DNA of 64,000 nt. Source: Bacteroidota bacterium (GTDB lineage Bacteria; Bacteroidota; Bacteroidia; Chitinophagales; Chitinophagaceae). Below are positions 25,590 through 33,607 of this stretch, one piece after another. The notes beneath the pieces were generated by a model. It was not told the origin of the DNA and made no database searches. It worked only from the letters and a program-made list of their open reading frames with translations. Positions within the stretch are counted from its first letter, which is position 1. Every line of letters begins with the position of its first letter. The stretch covers positions 1-64,000 of the forward strand of contig JABDGU010000009.1 of the NCBI GenBank assembly GCA_013285905.1, in the 5' to 3' direction. The position numbers were made by a program, and so were the translations under genes.

Positions 25590-26223
25590 ACATATAAGTA
25601 AGCGCTTTATAAAGCATTGGATATTTAAAGACATTTCTTATTCCTTTAATCAGCCAGGCGCTTACGCCCTGCTTGGCCCGAACGGTTGTGGCAAGTCCAC
25701 CCTATTGCGCATCATCGCAGCTATGCAAGCCCCTTCGCTTGGAAAAGTTCAATATACGGCCAACGATAAAAATCCAGATTCTAACGCCATTTTCCCCCTT
25801 ATTAGTTTTTGCGCACCGGGGCAGGAAATTGTAGAGGAACTTACCTTTCGCGAATTCCTGGAATTCCATTTCTCATTCAAGCAACCCTTACAAGGGATTA
25901 ATATAGAATCAATAATAGAGCTATCCGGCATAAAACAGGCAGCGGACAAACCCATTGCAGATTATTCATCAGGCATGAAACAAAGGGTGAAACTGGCACA
26001 GGCTATTTTCTCAAACACCCCTATATTATTGCTCGATGAACCTTGCACCAACCTCGACCAGCAAGGTGTAGAACAATACGCCGCATGGATAGAGCAATAC
26101 GGAAAGGGCCGCCTCATTATAGTAGCCTCCAACGACCCCAGGGAGTATTTCTTTTGCCGGGAGCGCTTGGTATTGGAGGATTATAAACCCAATGATATAC
26201 CAAACGCACGTAAAGCAGATTAG
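25573..26223 (+). CDS. ABC transporter ATP-binding protein
   Basis: 216-residue stand-alone ATPase domain: Walker A LGPNGCGKST (about 34-43), Q-loop region, signature YSSGMKQRVKLAQ, Walker B ILLLDEPCTNLD and a short H-loop region (IVASNDPRE), in which the usual His after Walker B is replaced by Asn-Asp. It overlaps lpxA, so it is co-translated with the lipid A genes. No permease is adjacent. A gene in this position is typical in Bacteroidota, and its substrate is unknown. The atypical H-loop deserves a structural check. Confidence 0.88.
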   Translation: MKICLEHISKRFIKHWIFKDISYSFNQPGAYALLGPNGCGKSTLLRIIAAMQAPSLGKVQYTANDKNPDSNAIFPLISFCAPGQEIVEELTFREFLEFHFSFKQPLQGINIESIIELSGIKQAADKPIADYSSGMKQRVKLAQAIFSNTPILLLDEPCTNLDQQGVEQYAAWIEQYGKGRLIIVASNDPREYFFCRERLVLEDYKPNDIPNARKAD

Positions 26224-26372
26224 CGGCTTCGCCGTGAATGGTCTGTTGAAATGGCGATTTACTGAAATTAACTAAATCCATACAGAGATGTGTGGATTTT
26301 ATCTGGATGCAGACATACAAAATTGTCTGCGTTTTGTTATGTTAAGTTGGATTGGAGTAATAATAGATAATG

Positions 26373-26861
26373 TTATTTACCCCCTATTTTCAAAGAAGTA
26401 TCCTTCAGAGGTAAGGTATCATGCGTGGAATTTGGTGTGTTCAGTTGTTGCGGTGGTAGTAGCAATATACGCTGTGTATCATTCGGAGACTTCACAACCG
26501 AGTATATGGATAATACAATTGCGATAACTGATAACATATAAGACCAATGTCGTGTTTTGTAAAGAAAACTCTTATGGTAGTTGTCTATATCCCATCTTTT
26601 TCTTCTGGCAACGAATGTATCTGTGTTTAGAAAGGCTACCCCTTTATCAGTCATTGAATAGCCATCAGGTGTCCTTGATATTAAACCCTCGGTAACTAAA
26701 ATTGATGTAACATCATTAACGGATGAAATCAACGAATAATTGCTATTAGCTATTTGCGGTATTTTAGCTAAATCATGTCTCGATACGCTATGACTTAGTG
26801 TTTTATACTGCAAATCATAGATGTACCCCAAGAATATATCGCATTCTATTTCGTAAGCCAT
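26373..26861 (-). CDS. Hypothetical winged-helix-like protein with one transmembrane helix
   Basis: Not recognised as a named family. 162 residues from the ATG at 26861; a TTG at 26900 would extend it. Residues 1-85 look like a winged helix (DVTSILVTEGLISRTPDGYSMTDKGVAFL, the helix-turn-strand pattern of MarR/PadR folds). Residues about 105-122 (SYMLSVIAIVLSIYSVV) form a transmembrane helix, and the rest is a Pro/Leu-rich tail. It is flanked by the ABC gene and repeat copy 1. A DNA-binding domain on a single-pass membrane anchor suggests a small regulator, inferred only. Confidence 0.6.
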   Translation of the reverse strand: MAYEIECDIFLGYIYDLQYKTLSHSVSRHDLAKIPQIANSNYSLISSVNDVTSILVTEGLISRTPDGYSMTDKGVAFLNTDTFVARRKRWDIDNYHKSFLYKTRHWSYMLSVIAIVLSIYSVVKSPNDTQRILLLPPQQLNTPNSTHDTLPLKDTSLKIGGK

Positions 26862-26946
26862 AATATGGATATAATTTAAACGACAGTAAACATATACCAA
26901 ATTATTAGTATTATATACTACTATTTAAGTATATACCATTAAATAT

Positions 26947-27178
26947 CCCCTGTTGCCTATCGTCTTCTAAAGCTAAGAAAACTATTGTTCGGCGGCAATC
27001 TCTGATTCCGTCGTGGGGGGTAGCAAATCTTGAGATTTGCGAGAAATGTAAATAAGCAAATTTACTTCCCTTGGGAGTCTCCTTTTCGGGACTCACAAGC
27101 AGATTATTAGCATTACATAAGCTCATTTTAGAACCCTGCAACACTACAAAAATGTGGACATCTTTTTTTGAAAAGACC
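26947..27178 (+). repeat. Long dispersed repeat, copy 1 (left part only)
   Basis: About 230 bases, about 95% identical to 28086-28306. Contains hairpin GCAAATCT-TG-AGATTTGC (27023-27040), hairpin GGGAGTCTCC...GGGACTC (27073-27096) and the end block AATGTGGACATC plus seven T (27152-27179). It joins the decapitated T9SS gene at about 27178. No gene is present, although a chance frame runs across it. Confidence 0.85.
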
Positions 27179-28075
27179 CATGTGGATGCAGGTGGATTGG
27201 ATACTATCCCTGTTATTTCACAAGTAGGCAATTTACCTGTGTTTGGGACTAATCCAAGTATTGGCGGATATTGGGCAGGTGTAATAAAATGCTCGCCTGA
27301 TAGGACTAAGATTGTATTATGTAATATTGCTCTATCTCTGATTGGTGATGGAGTTGAATTGTTTAATTTTGATCCTGCTACAGGCATAGTGAGCTCTAGC
27401 ATCGGAATAATAAGCCAAGGTAGTACCTACAATGGAAAAAACGATGATCCATACGGCGCTTGTTTTTCTGCCGATAATTCAAAGCTGTACGTACAAAACT
27501 ATCAATCCATTTATCAATACGACCTAAGCGTTCTTAACATAGCAGACATTATCAACTCTGCATATACAATTGATTCCAGTGGCGATTATTATATAACAGA
27601 TATGCGGTTAGGACCGGATGCTAAAATATATTTCAATAACCAAACGAGTAAAGATTCGATTTCAGTAATAGTACAACCTAATTTAGCGGGCGCCTCCTGT
27701 GCTTTTATGCCTGATGCTATTGGCTTACTATCTGGCGATTCTGTTTTTTTTGGTTTGCCCCAAATGTATATTAAGCCTTGCGATACAGAGCAGGTGGCAG
27801 TAAGGCCCCTGCAGCCTCTGCAAACTAAAGTAAGCGTGTGGCCGAACCCCAACAATGGAAGTTTTAGGGTTTCGGGAGTGATAAATAATAGCAATACAGT
27901 TGTTATGGAAATAAGAAACATGCTAGGCGAACTTGTGTATAAGGATGAGTTTGCGATCAGCAATAATAATTTTCAAAAAGAGATCAATTTGAAAACCGCA
28001 AATGGGCTGTATTTACTGCAACTTAGAGATTCAAACGGGCGCAATTATTCATACAAGTTCGTAATTGATAATTGA
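27179..28075 (+). pseudogene. 5'-truncated T9SS-secreted protein (C-terminal part)
   Basis: An open frame starts at 27071, but its first about 35 codons translate repeat copy 1, so the real gene begins abruptly at about 27179 with no signal peptide. What remains (about 298 residues) is a beta-propeller-like region (IKCSPDRTKIVLCN, YGACFSADNSKLYVQNYQSIYQYDL) and a complete type A sorting domain (VWPNPNNGSFRVSG through YLLQLRDSNGRNYSYKFVIDN). Repeat copies 1 and 2 flank it in direct orientation. The N-terminal half was probably lost by insertion or recombination at the repeat. Confidence 0.75.
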
Positions 28076-28306
28076 GCCAATTCCGCCCCTGTTGCCTGTC
28101 GTCTTCTAAAGCTAAGAAAACTATTGTTCGGCGGCAATCTCTGATTCCGTCGTGGGGGTAGCAAATCTTCAGATTTGCGAGAAATGTAAATAAGCAAATT
28201 TACTTCCCTTGGGAGTCTCCTTTTCGGGACTCCCAAGCAGATTATTAGCATTGCCTAAGCTCATTTTAGAACCCTGCAACACGACAAAAATGTGGACATC
28301 TTTTTT

Positions 28307-29570
28307 GGGTGCAATTCAGATTTTCGCAGATAAAAAACTGTAACTTGTGTTGAACCAAAAGCAACCTGTTATGACAAAAGAAGAATTTCTTCGAATTGCA
28401 GGAACTCGTTATGATGAACTGCAAGCACTTAACAAATTGGACAATTTCTATGATTATGAGAAAGGGTTTGTTTCTATATGGCAAAGTTTGGGTCGTTCTG
28501 TTTTAGAAAAAAATATTGGTGAGTTGCCCAATGATAAGCGTAAAAAAAAACCTCACGACCCTGGGTCAGGTGACAATAAGTAATGAGCATCCATATAGCA
28601 AAGGGCATCAAGGCTATCAAATAAGCGGTTTGATGCAGGAGTTAATGGTGTATGCAGGCCATTTGGATTGTTATCAAAAATGCAACGATATTATCAATAA
28701 GTTTTTATCGGTTAAAGTCAGTGCGAGCCAGGTATATCGTGTAACGGATACTTATGGGGAACAAATAGGGAAAACAACAAAGCCGGATGAGCGCACATTA
28801 ACACCCGTGAAGCGGGATGAGATGATGTACGTGGAAGCTGACGGAGGAATGATATTAACCCGCAATGATGATTGGAAAGAAGTAAAAGTTGGAAGGATTT
28901 TCAAATCCGGAGATTGCATCAGGGCAAGCGGAAAGCCAGGCTGTATAAGCCATTCGCAATATATGGCGCATTTAGGTGACAGTAAAATCTTTACCGGGCA
29001 GATGGATGGCTTAATAGAATCCTATGGTGTATCAAATCATCACCTTGTTTTTATCTCTGACGGTGCATCATGGATTAAGAACTGGATAGAAGATGCTTAC
29101 CCATATGCTGTATCAATACTTGATTATTACCATGCTATAGAACATCTTTATGGATTTACAGAGCATCATTTTAAAGATAAGCCCGAGGCAATAGGATGGG
29201 CTAAAGAACAGGGGGATTTATTATTAAAAAGTAAAGTTGACATTGTTATACAAAACATAGAGAAATTAAGTGATGGCAAAGAAGCAAGAAAACTTATAGA
29301 CTATTATAAAGGTAACCGACAACGAATGAACTATAAAAAATACAAACAAATAGGGGCTGGAATTATAGGTTCAGGTGCTATAGAATCTGCTCATAGAACA
29401 GTGGTACAAAAAAGAATGAAATTATCGGGGCAAAGGTGGAGTAAAAAAGGAGCGCAAAATATGCTTAACCTGAGAGTGGTCAGTATGAATGGGCGATGGG
29501 ATAAAATTATCGCATTAACAAAAATTGACTTTAAACAGGCTGCTTAGAAGCGAAAATTTGAATTGCACCC
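28307..29570 (+). mobile_element. Complete insertion sequence, ISKra4-like (1264 bp)
   Basis: Terminal inverted repeats of 21 bases match at 20 positions: left 28307-28327 (GGGTGCAATTCAGA...) and right 29550-29570. Both flanks carry the 8-base direct duplication TCTTTTTT (28299-28306 and 29571-29578), and the empty site is visible in the other two repeat copies, so the boundaries are exact. It carries one transposase gene split by a +1 frame change at an A9 run. Family assignment rests on the transposase motifs and the GGG ends. Confidence 0.88.
28371..29547 (+). CDS. ISKra4-like DDE transposase, two frames joined at A9
   Basis: Frame 1 (ATG 28371, stop 28583) encodes the N-terminal helical region (FLRIAGTRYDELQ, KGFVSIWQSLGRSVLEKNI). 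Frame 2 (open 28516-29547) encodes the catalytic part: YVEADGGM, FISDGASWIKNW, DYYHAIEHL and GSGAIESAHRTVVQKRMKLSGQRW, i.e. DDE with the SGxRW tail of ISKra4. The run of nine A at 28542-28550 lies at the junction. With eight A the frames join as RKKNLTTLG into 391 residues. Either the gene is broken by a homopolymer change, or RNA polymerase slippage on A9 makes the fused enzyme, a mechanism known for other IS elements. Confidence 0.82.
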
Positions 29571-29959
29571 TCTTTTTTTGAAAAGGCCCTCCCAAAATCC
29601 TACCTTTGTTGCAAATCCCGACCCTTCCGGGACATGAAATTAAGATCTACTTTTTCTGCTGGAGTCAAGCTAAAACTTCCTTAAAAATTTAGACTTTTAC
29701 AGTAGTAAAACCACACTTCGTAATCCACAATTTTCCACTTTCATTTTTCTCAATAAATCGGAAATTTAAAATTAAAACATTGATTATCAATAAATTACAA
29801 CAATTTCAAATTTCCACAAGCGGAAAAAACCGGAAAAAAGCGGCAATTTCAATGTGGATTAATACAGACGCTCTTTGTGTACCTTGTGAATACCTTTGTG
29901 AACTTAGTGGTTAAAAAATGAACCTTTTTATAAACGACAAGTACTAACTAACACTGAAA

Positions 29960-30114
29960 ATGAAAACCGAAAAAAGATCAAAAATAAAATTACATCTTGG
30001 GATATTCATTTAGACAAAAAATATGGAGTACTTGGCACAGCTTCAAGAACCGAATTTGAAATGAGATCACAAACTTTTATTATCAGTGAATTGCTAAAAG
30101 ATAAAAAGGGGTAA
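29960..30114 (+). pseudogene. Antitoxin N-terminal fragment, frameshifted (repeat copy 2)
   Basis: Begins ATG as MKTEKRSK, then loses frame by one missing A compared with the copy at 31319. The remaining codons resume in another frame (SWDIHLDKKYGVLGTASRTEFEMRSQ) and stop near 30114. The peptide resembles the start of Bacteroidota XRE antitoxins in which the DNA-binding domain would follow; that domain is absent. Confidence 0.5.
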
Positions 30115-30204
30115 AGTATAGATAAAATAACCCCTTGTGATTGAAAAAAAAATCACCCCTTCAGGGTTTTTAAAAAATAAAAAAACAATTTTCTATAATA
30201 ATCC

Positions 30205-30250
30205 CACCCCTTCGGGGTTTTTGTATGATATTTAAAACCCCGAAGGGGTG
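30205..30250. repeat. Perfect 17-bp inverted repeat (CACCCCTTCGGGGTTTT)
   Basis: Arms 30205-30221 and 30234-30250 pair completely; each arm also contains the smaller CCCCTTCGGGG/CCCCGAAGGGG palindrome. A partial third arm (CACCCCTTCAGGG) lies at about 30156. No T-tract context, so I read it as a dispersed palindromic repeat between repeat copy 2 and the RelBE-like pair. Confidence 0.75.
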
Positions 30251-30351
30251 AAATTATTATAAATTGAACGACATGTTAAAATAGCAAATTCATTATGCAG
30301 TTCGTTTGTTATTTTGCAAACCATTTCATCTCTTTTTTGTAAATTGCATAT

Positions 30352-30555
30352 ATGGAAAGCTATGTTTTAACTCCTAAAAACAAAAAGCAGGCAGAACGTT
30401 TAAAAGCACTTGCCGACGAACTTAAATTGAGTATTGGCATTCTTAATGACGAAGATAAAGAAGATGCAGGCTTACTACGTGCTATGAAAGAAGGCGAAAA
30501 CGATAAAAGGAAAGTTTCTCTAAAAACTTTTTTCAAAAACCTGCAAAGTGAATGA
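30352..30555 (+). CDS. RelB-like small antitoxin (DUF2683-like)
   Basis: 67 residues: MESYVLTPKNKKQAERLKALADELKLSIGIL then an acidic linker and the C-terminal helix TFFKNLQ. The pattern of a short N-terminal strand, a helix and an acidic tail is typical of Bacteroidota antitoxins partnered with RelE-fold toxins. Its stop overlaps the toxin start (ATGA). The pair lies between long direct-repeat copies 2 and 3. Confidence 0.8.
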   Translation: MESYVLTPKNKKQAERLKALADELKLSIGILNDEDKEDAGLLRAMKEGENDKRKVSLKTFFKNLQSE

Positions 30556-30815
30556 AAGTAATAGTAAGGCCTTCTATCAATAAAGACATCAAAAGTCTGC
30601 CTAAACTTATAAAACAAGAAGTAGAACAGATAACATTACAAATATTAGATGTTGACTCTGTGATACAAATAAAAAACGTCAAAAAGCTCAAAGGTTCGTC
30701 AAAAGCATATAGAATAAGAATCGGCGACTATCGTTTGGGATTTTTTCTTGAAAATGATACCGTTATTTTAAGCAGAATATTAAATCGCAAAGAAATCTAT
30801 CGCTATTTCCCGTAA
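30552..30815 (+). CDS. RelE-type toxin
   Basis: 87 residues with the RelE fold: helices INKDIKSLPKLIKQEVEQIT, then strands KKLKGSSKAYRIRIGDYRLGFFLENDTVILSRILNRKEIYRYFP. The KLKGs-x-xYRIRIGdYRlgf motif and the terminal R-x2-IYryFP are standard for translation-dependent mRNA interferases of this family. Translationally coupled to the antitoxin. A complete and probably functional module. Confidence 0.88.
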   Translation: MKVIVRPSINKDIKSLPKLIKQEVEQITLQILDVDSVIQIKNVKKLKGSSKAYRIRIGDYRLGFFLENDTVILSRILNRKEIYRYFP

Positions 30816-30829
30816 AATGGACAATCAAG

Positions 30830-31468
30830 TTTACTTCCCTTGGGAGTCTCCTTTTCGGGACTCCCAAGCAGATTATTAGCATTACCTAAGCTCATTTTAG
30901 AACCCTGCAACACAACAAAAATGTGGACATCTTTTTTTGAAAAACCCTCCTCAAAGTCCTACCTTTGTTGCAAATCCCGACCCTTCGGGGACATGAAATT
31001 AAAGTCTACTTTTTCTGCCGGAGTCAAGCTAAAACTTCCTTAAAAATTTAGACTTTTACAGTAGTAAGACCACACTTCCTGATCCACAAATTTGCCACTT
31101 TCATTTTTTTCAATAAATCGGAAATTTTAAATCAAAACATTGATTATCAATAAATTACAACAATTTCAAATTTCCACAAGCGGAAAAAACCGGAAAAAAG
31201 CGGCAATTTCAATGTGGATTAAAATAAGCTCTTTGTGAACCTTGTGAATACCTTTGTGAACTTAGTGGTTTAAAAAACGAACCTTTTTATAAACGACAAG
31301 TACTAACTAACACTGAAAATGAAAACGGAAAAAAGATCAAAAAATAGAATTACATCTTGGGATATTCATTTAGACAAAAAATATGGAGTACTTGGCACAG
31401 CTTCAAGAACAGAATTTGAAATGAGATCACAAACTTTTATTATCAGTGAATTGCTAAAAGATAAAAAG
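30830..31468 (+). repeat. Long dispersed repeat, copy 3
   Basis: 639 bases matching 28199-30108 of copy 2 without the IS. Contains hairpin GGGAGTCTCC...GGGACTCCC (30842-30865), AATGTGGACATC plus seven T, AAATCCCGACCC, and the antitoxin-like fragment at 31319. With copy 2 it flanks the RelBE-like pair in direct orientation. The 30816-31638 stretch holds no complete gene. Confidence 0.85.
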
Positions 31469-31486
31469 CAAAAAAAACACAGATAA
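31319..31486 (+). pseudogene. XRE antitoxin N-terminal fragment (repeat copy 3)
   Basis: 55 residues, ATG at 31319: KNRITSWDIHLDKKYGVLG, TASRTEFEMRSQ, TFIISELLKDKK, then QKKHR and stop. In relatives the segment continues from SELLKdARK into a helix-turn-helix (LTQEQLAxK); here that part is missing. It is contained in the repeat, and its sister at 29960 is frameshifted, so both copies are decayed remnants of an antitoxin gene carried along by the repeat. Confidence 0.5.
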
Positions 31487-31615
31487 AATGCTAAATTTAT
31501 CATGTCTGTTTTCAGCGGGTTTCTGCGGGAAAAAACCTGTTATCTTTAAATCATGCAAACGGCGAAGCACTTATTGAGGCAAAAAAAAATAATTAAAATC
31601 GAAATAATCAAGGTC

Positions 31616-31623
31616 TATCTTTG
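31616..31623 (+). promoter_or_regulatory. Candidate -7 element (TATCTTTG) for ftsE
   Basis: TAnnTTTG match 16 bases upstream of the ftsE ATG at 31639. Confidence 0.4.
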
Positions 31624-31638
31624 TATAAATAGTATCCG

Positions 31639-32328
31639 ATGAATGATAATATAGTATCCCTGCGTTATGCCAATATTTTTCAGGGCAGCAGTTTGATATT
31701 GTCCAATATAAATTTCGAGGTAGGTGTTGGTGAGTTTGTGTATATGATAGGCAAGACAGGCAGCGGCAAGTCCAGCCTGCTTAAAACCTTATACGGCGAT
31801 TTGTACCTTAAAGAAGGAGAAGGTGAGGTGGCAGGCTTTGACCTCAAGCACCTGAAATGGCAGAATGTACCTTTGCTGCGCAGGAATTTAGGCGTGGTTT
31901 TCCAGGATTTCCGACTGCTTACCGACAGGAATGTATATGACAACCTGGAGTTTGTGCTGAAAGCAACCGGCTGGAAAGACAAAATGCTGATGAAGGAAAA
32001 AATCGAAAACGTACTGGGCAAAGTGGGCCTCAAAGGCAAGGGTTATAAAATGACTTACGAAATGTCGGGCGGCGAGCAACAACGTGTGGATATTGCCCGT
32101 GCATTGCTCAACAATCCCAAATTAATACTGGCAGATGAGCCTACAGGTAACCTCGACCCCGAAACAACAGATGAGATCATGCAATTGCTTTTCAATATCT
32201 GCCGCGATTACCATACTGCTTTCATCATGGCCACACACGATTACAGCATCATACAGAAATTTCCAGCACGCGTAGTGAAAATAGAACAAGGCGCTATTAA
32301 AGAAGTATCTGCCGCAGGTATGATCTAA
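31639..32328 (+). CDS. ftsE: Cell-division ATP-binding protein FtsE
   Basis: 229-residue ABC ATPase of the FtsE/MacB clade: Walker [12 protein letters not shown] (about 37-46), [21 protein letters not shown]-loop, signature [15 protein letters not shown], Walker [13 protein letters not shown] and H-loop MATHDY. The [10 protein letters not shown] sequence is characteristic of FtsE, which with FtsX drives periplasmic peptidoglycan hydrolases at division. ftsX is not adjacent. Its 3' end overlaps the convergent glycosyltransferase gene by 4 bases. Confidence 0.92.
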   Translation: MNDNIVSLRYANIFQGSSLILSNINFEVGVGEFVYMIGKTGSGKSSLLKTLYGDLYLKEGEGEVAGFDLKHLKWQNVPLLRRNLGVVFQDFRLLTDRNVYDNLEFVLKATGWKDKMLMKEKIENVLGKVGLKGKGYKMTYEMSGGEQQRVDIARALLNNPKLILADEPTGNLDPETTDEIMQLLFNICRDYHTAFIMATHDYSIIQKFPARVVKIEQGAIKEVSAAGMI

Positions 32329-33461
32329 TGCGGCAACAGGGCTAAAATCCGCCCTGCATTCACTTCATTATTATACCGTTCTTTCAATATTTCCGAACGC
32401 GATAAAATATCGGCTTCCGTAAAAGGAAGCTCCATGAGTTGCTTTATTTTATTACACATCTCTTCGTTGGTATTAGCAATCGCACAAGTGCCCTCAAGGC
32501 CTGTGCTTTGCAGCATAGCATCATTTGCCAATATATGCCTGCCATAAAACAAGGCGATTAGCAGTTTTGTCTTCATACCCGTTGGCTGAAAAGTGATCAT
32601 TACATGCACCTGTGCTTCCTTCATCAGCTGTTCCATTTCATCTGTTGAGGGATTCTCAACCAGTTTGCAATTAGGCAGCCTGGCACAAGCATCTTTCATT
32701 TCCGCCGATGGGTTCCTTCCTGCAATAACAAAGGGCACATCTATTTTAGAAAATACTTCATTCAGCAGATAAAAAACAGCCTCGCTATTCTCTATATGCG
32801 CCAGGTTGCCATGAAATAAACAGTAGGAGCCCTTGCCGGTTGCTGATAATACTTTCTTGTATGGATGGAAAGGAGGCGTCAACGAAAACTTTGCTCCAGG
32901 ATATAATTTCTTTAAAAAATCAAAATCCGAAGTGGAGATGGGCAGAAAGGCCTGTATATCTTGCAGGTTGTGTTCATATTTATTTAGTAAGCGGCTTTCT
33001 ATGCTGTAATAGAGTTTTTTAAACGGATGTTTTGCTTTTTCATAAAGCTGCTGAAAATAGTCATGCTCAATATTGTGATTGCGGATGATCTTGAACCTGT
33101 TTTTCAGTATCGGGTCAGACTTGTAATAAGAGCAATGCACTCCCTCAAACAATATGGGCGCTTCAATGTCCTGTAGCCTTTTTAGCAGCAAGGCATCCCT
33201 GCGGGAGAATATCATGTAAGGAATGCTGAGCGACAAGCCTGCCAATCCGGTTTTGCGGGGATAATACCATACCTCTTTGCACCACTTATTAAGTTCGCCC
33301 GATTCCTGCCTGCCATTATACTGAAAACAATGCAGGTATATCTCCGCGCCTGCATCATGCAAATACCTTATCCTGTGATACATATCAATAGCCGCTCCGT
33401 AATCCAAGGGATAGGGAATGTCTAAGGCTACTATATGTAATTTAATTGGCGGCAAGGTCAA
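32325..33461 (-). CDS. Glycosyltransferase, GT4-like
   Basis: 378 residues starting at a TTG (33461); no ATG occurs between the upstream in-frame stop and residue 27, so TTG is the best start. N-terminal Rossmann domain begins KLHIVALDIPYPLDYGAAID with the DYGAA loop. The acceptor domain includes IIRNHNIEHDYF. The C-terminal nucleotide-sugar domain contains CLFHGNLAHIENSEA, VIAGRNPSAEM and a degenerate donor motif FQPTGMKTKLLIALFYGRHILAND, in which the usual glutamates of the EX7E motif are partly replaced. Close relative of the divergent gene at 33608. Sugar and acceptor unknown. Confidence 0.82.
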   Translation of the reverse strand: MTLPPIKLHIVALDIPYPLDYGAAIDMYHRIRYLHDAGAEIYLHCFQYNGRQESGELNKWCKEVWYYPRKTGLAGLSLSIPYMIFSRRDALLLKRLQDIEAPILFEGVHCSYYKSDPILKNRFKIIRNHNIEHDYFQQLYEKAKHPFKKLYYSIESRLLNKYEHNLQDIQAFLPISTSDFDFLKKLYPGAKFSLTPPFHPYKKVLSATGKGSYCLFHGNLAHIENSEAVFYLLNEVFSKIDVPFVIAGRNPSAEMKDACARLPNCKLVENPSTDEMEQLMKEAQVHVMITFQPTGMKTKLLIALFYGRHILANDAMLQSTGLEGTCAIANTNEEMCNKIKQLMELPFTEADILSRSEILKERYNNEVNAGRILALLPH

Positions 33462-33587
33462 AATATGTTTTACGAATTCTCATTGTCACATTAAATGCAA
33501 TAAAAACCCCATAATTAAAGGCTCGTTACGGCTGCAATGCTAATTTTCTTTGTGTCAGGTAAAAATAACTCTTTCAAACTTGCGTTT

Positions 33588-33595
33588 TATATTTG
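33588..33595 (+). promoter_or_regulatory. Candidate -7 element (TATATTTG) for glycosyltransferase
   Basis: TAnnTTTG match 12 bases before the ATG at 33608, implying a very short leader. Confidence 0.4.
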
Positions 33596-33607
33596 TTGAC
33601 GGCAATA

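Larger units (their letters stand above)
28086..30108 (+). repeat. Long dispersed repeat, copy 2 (full length, interrupted by IS)
   Basis: Left part 28086-28306 matches copy 1; right part 29571-30108 matches copy 3 (about 95% identity over about 640 bases of shared sequence from 28199). Removing the IS and one 8-base duplication restores an uninterrupted repeat. The 29548-30351 stretch has no intact gene. It holds this repeat's right end with an antitoxin-gene fragment (29960) and hairpins at 30205-30250. Confidence 0.85.

Noticed and set aside
26288-26527. Forward open frame of 79 codons
   Set aside because: Overlaps the reverse winged-helix-like gene and lacks a credible start context.
30840-31043. 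Short open frame MGVSFSGLPSR...
   Set aside because: It translates the long repeat; the same frame begins the truncated T9SS gene at 27071 only because the repeat is present there as well.
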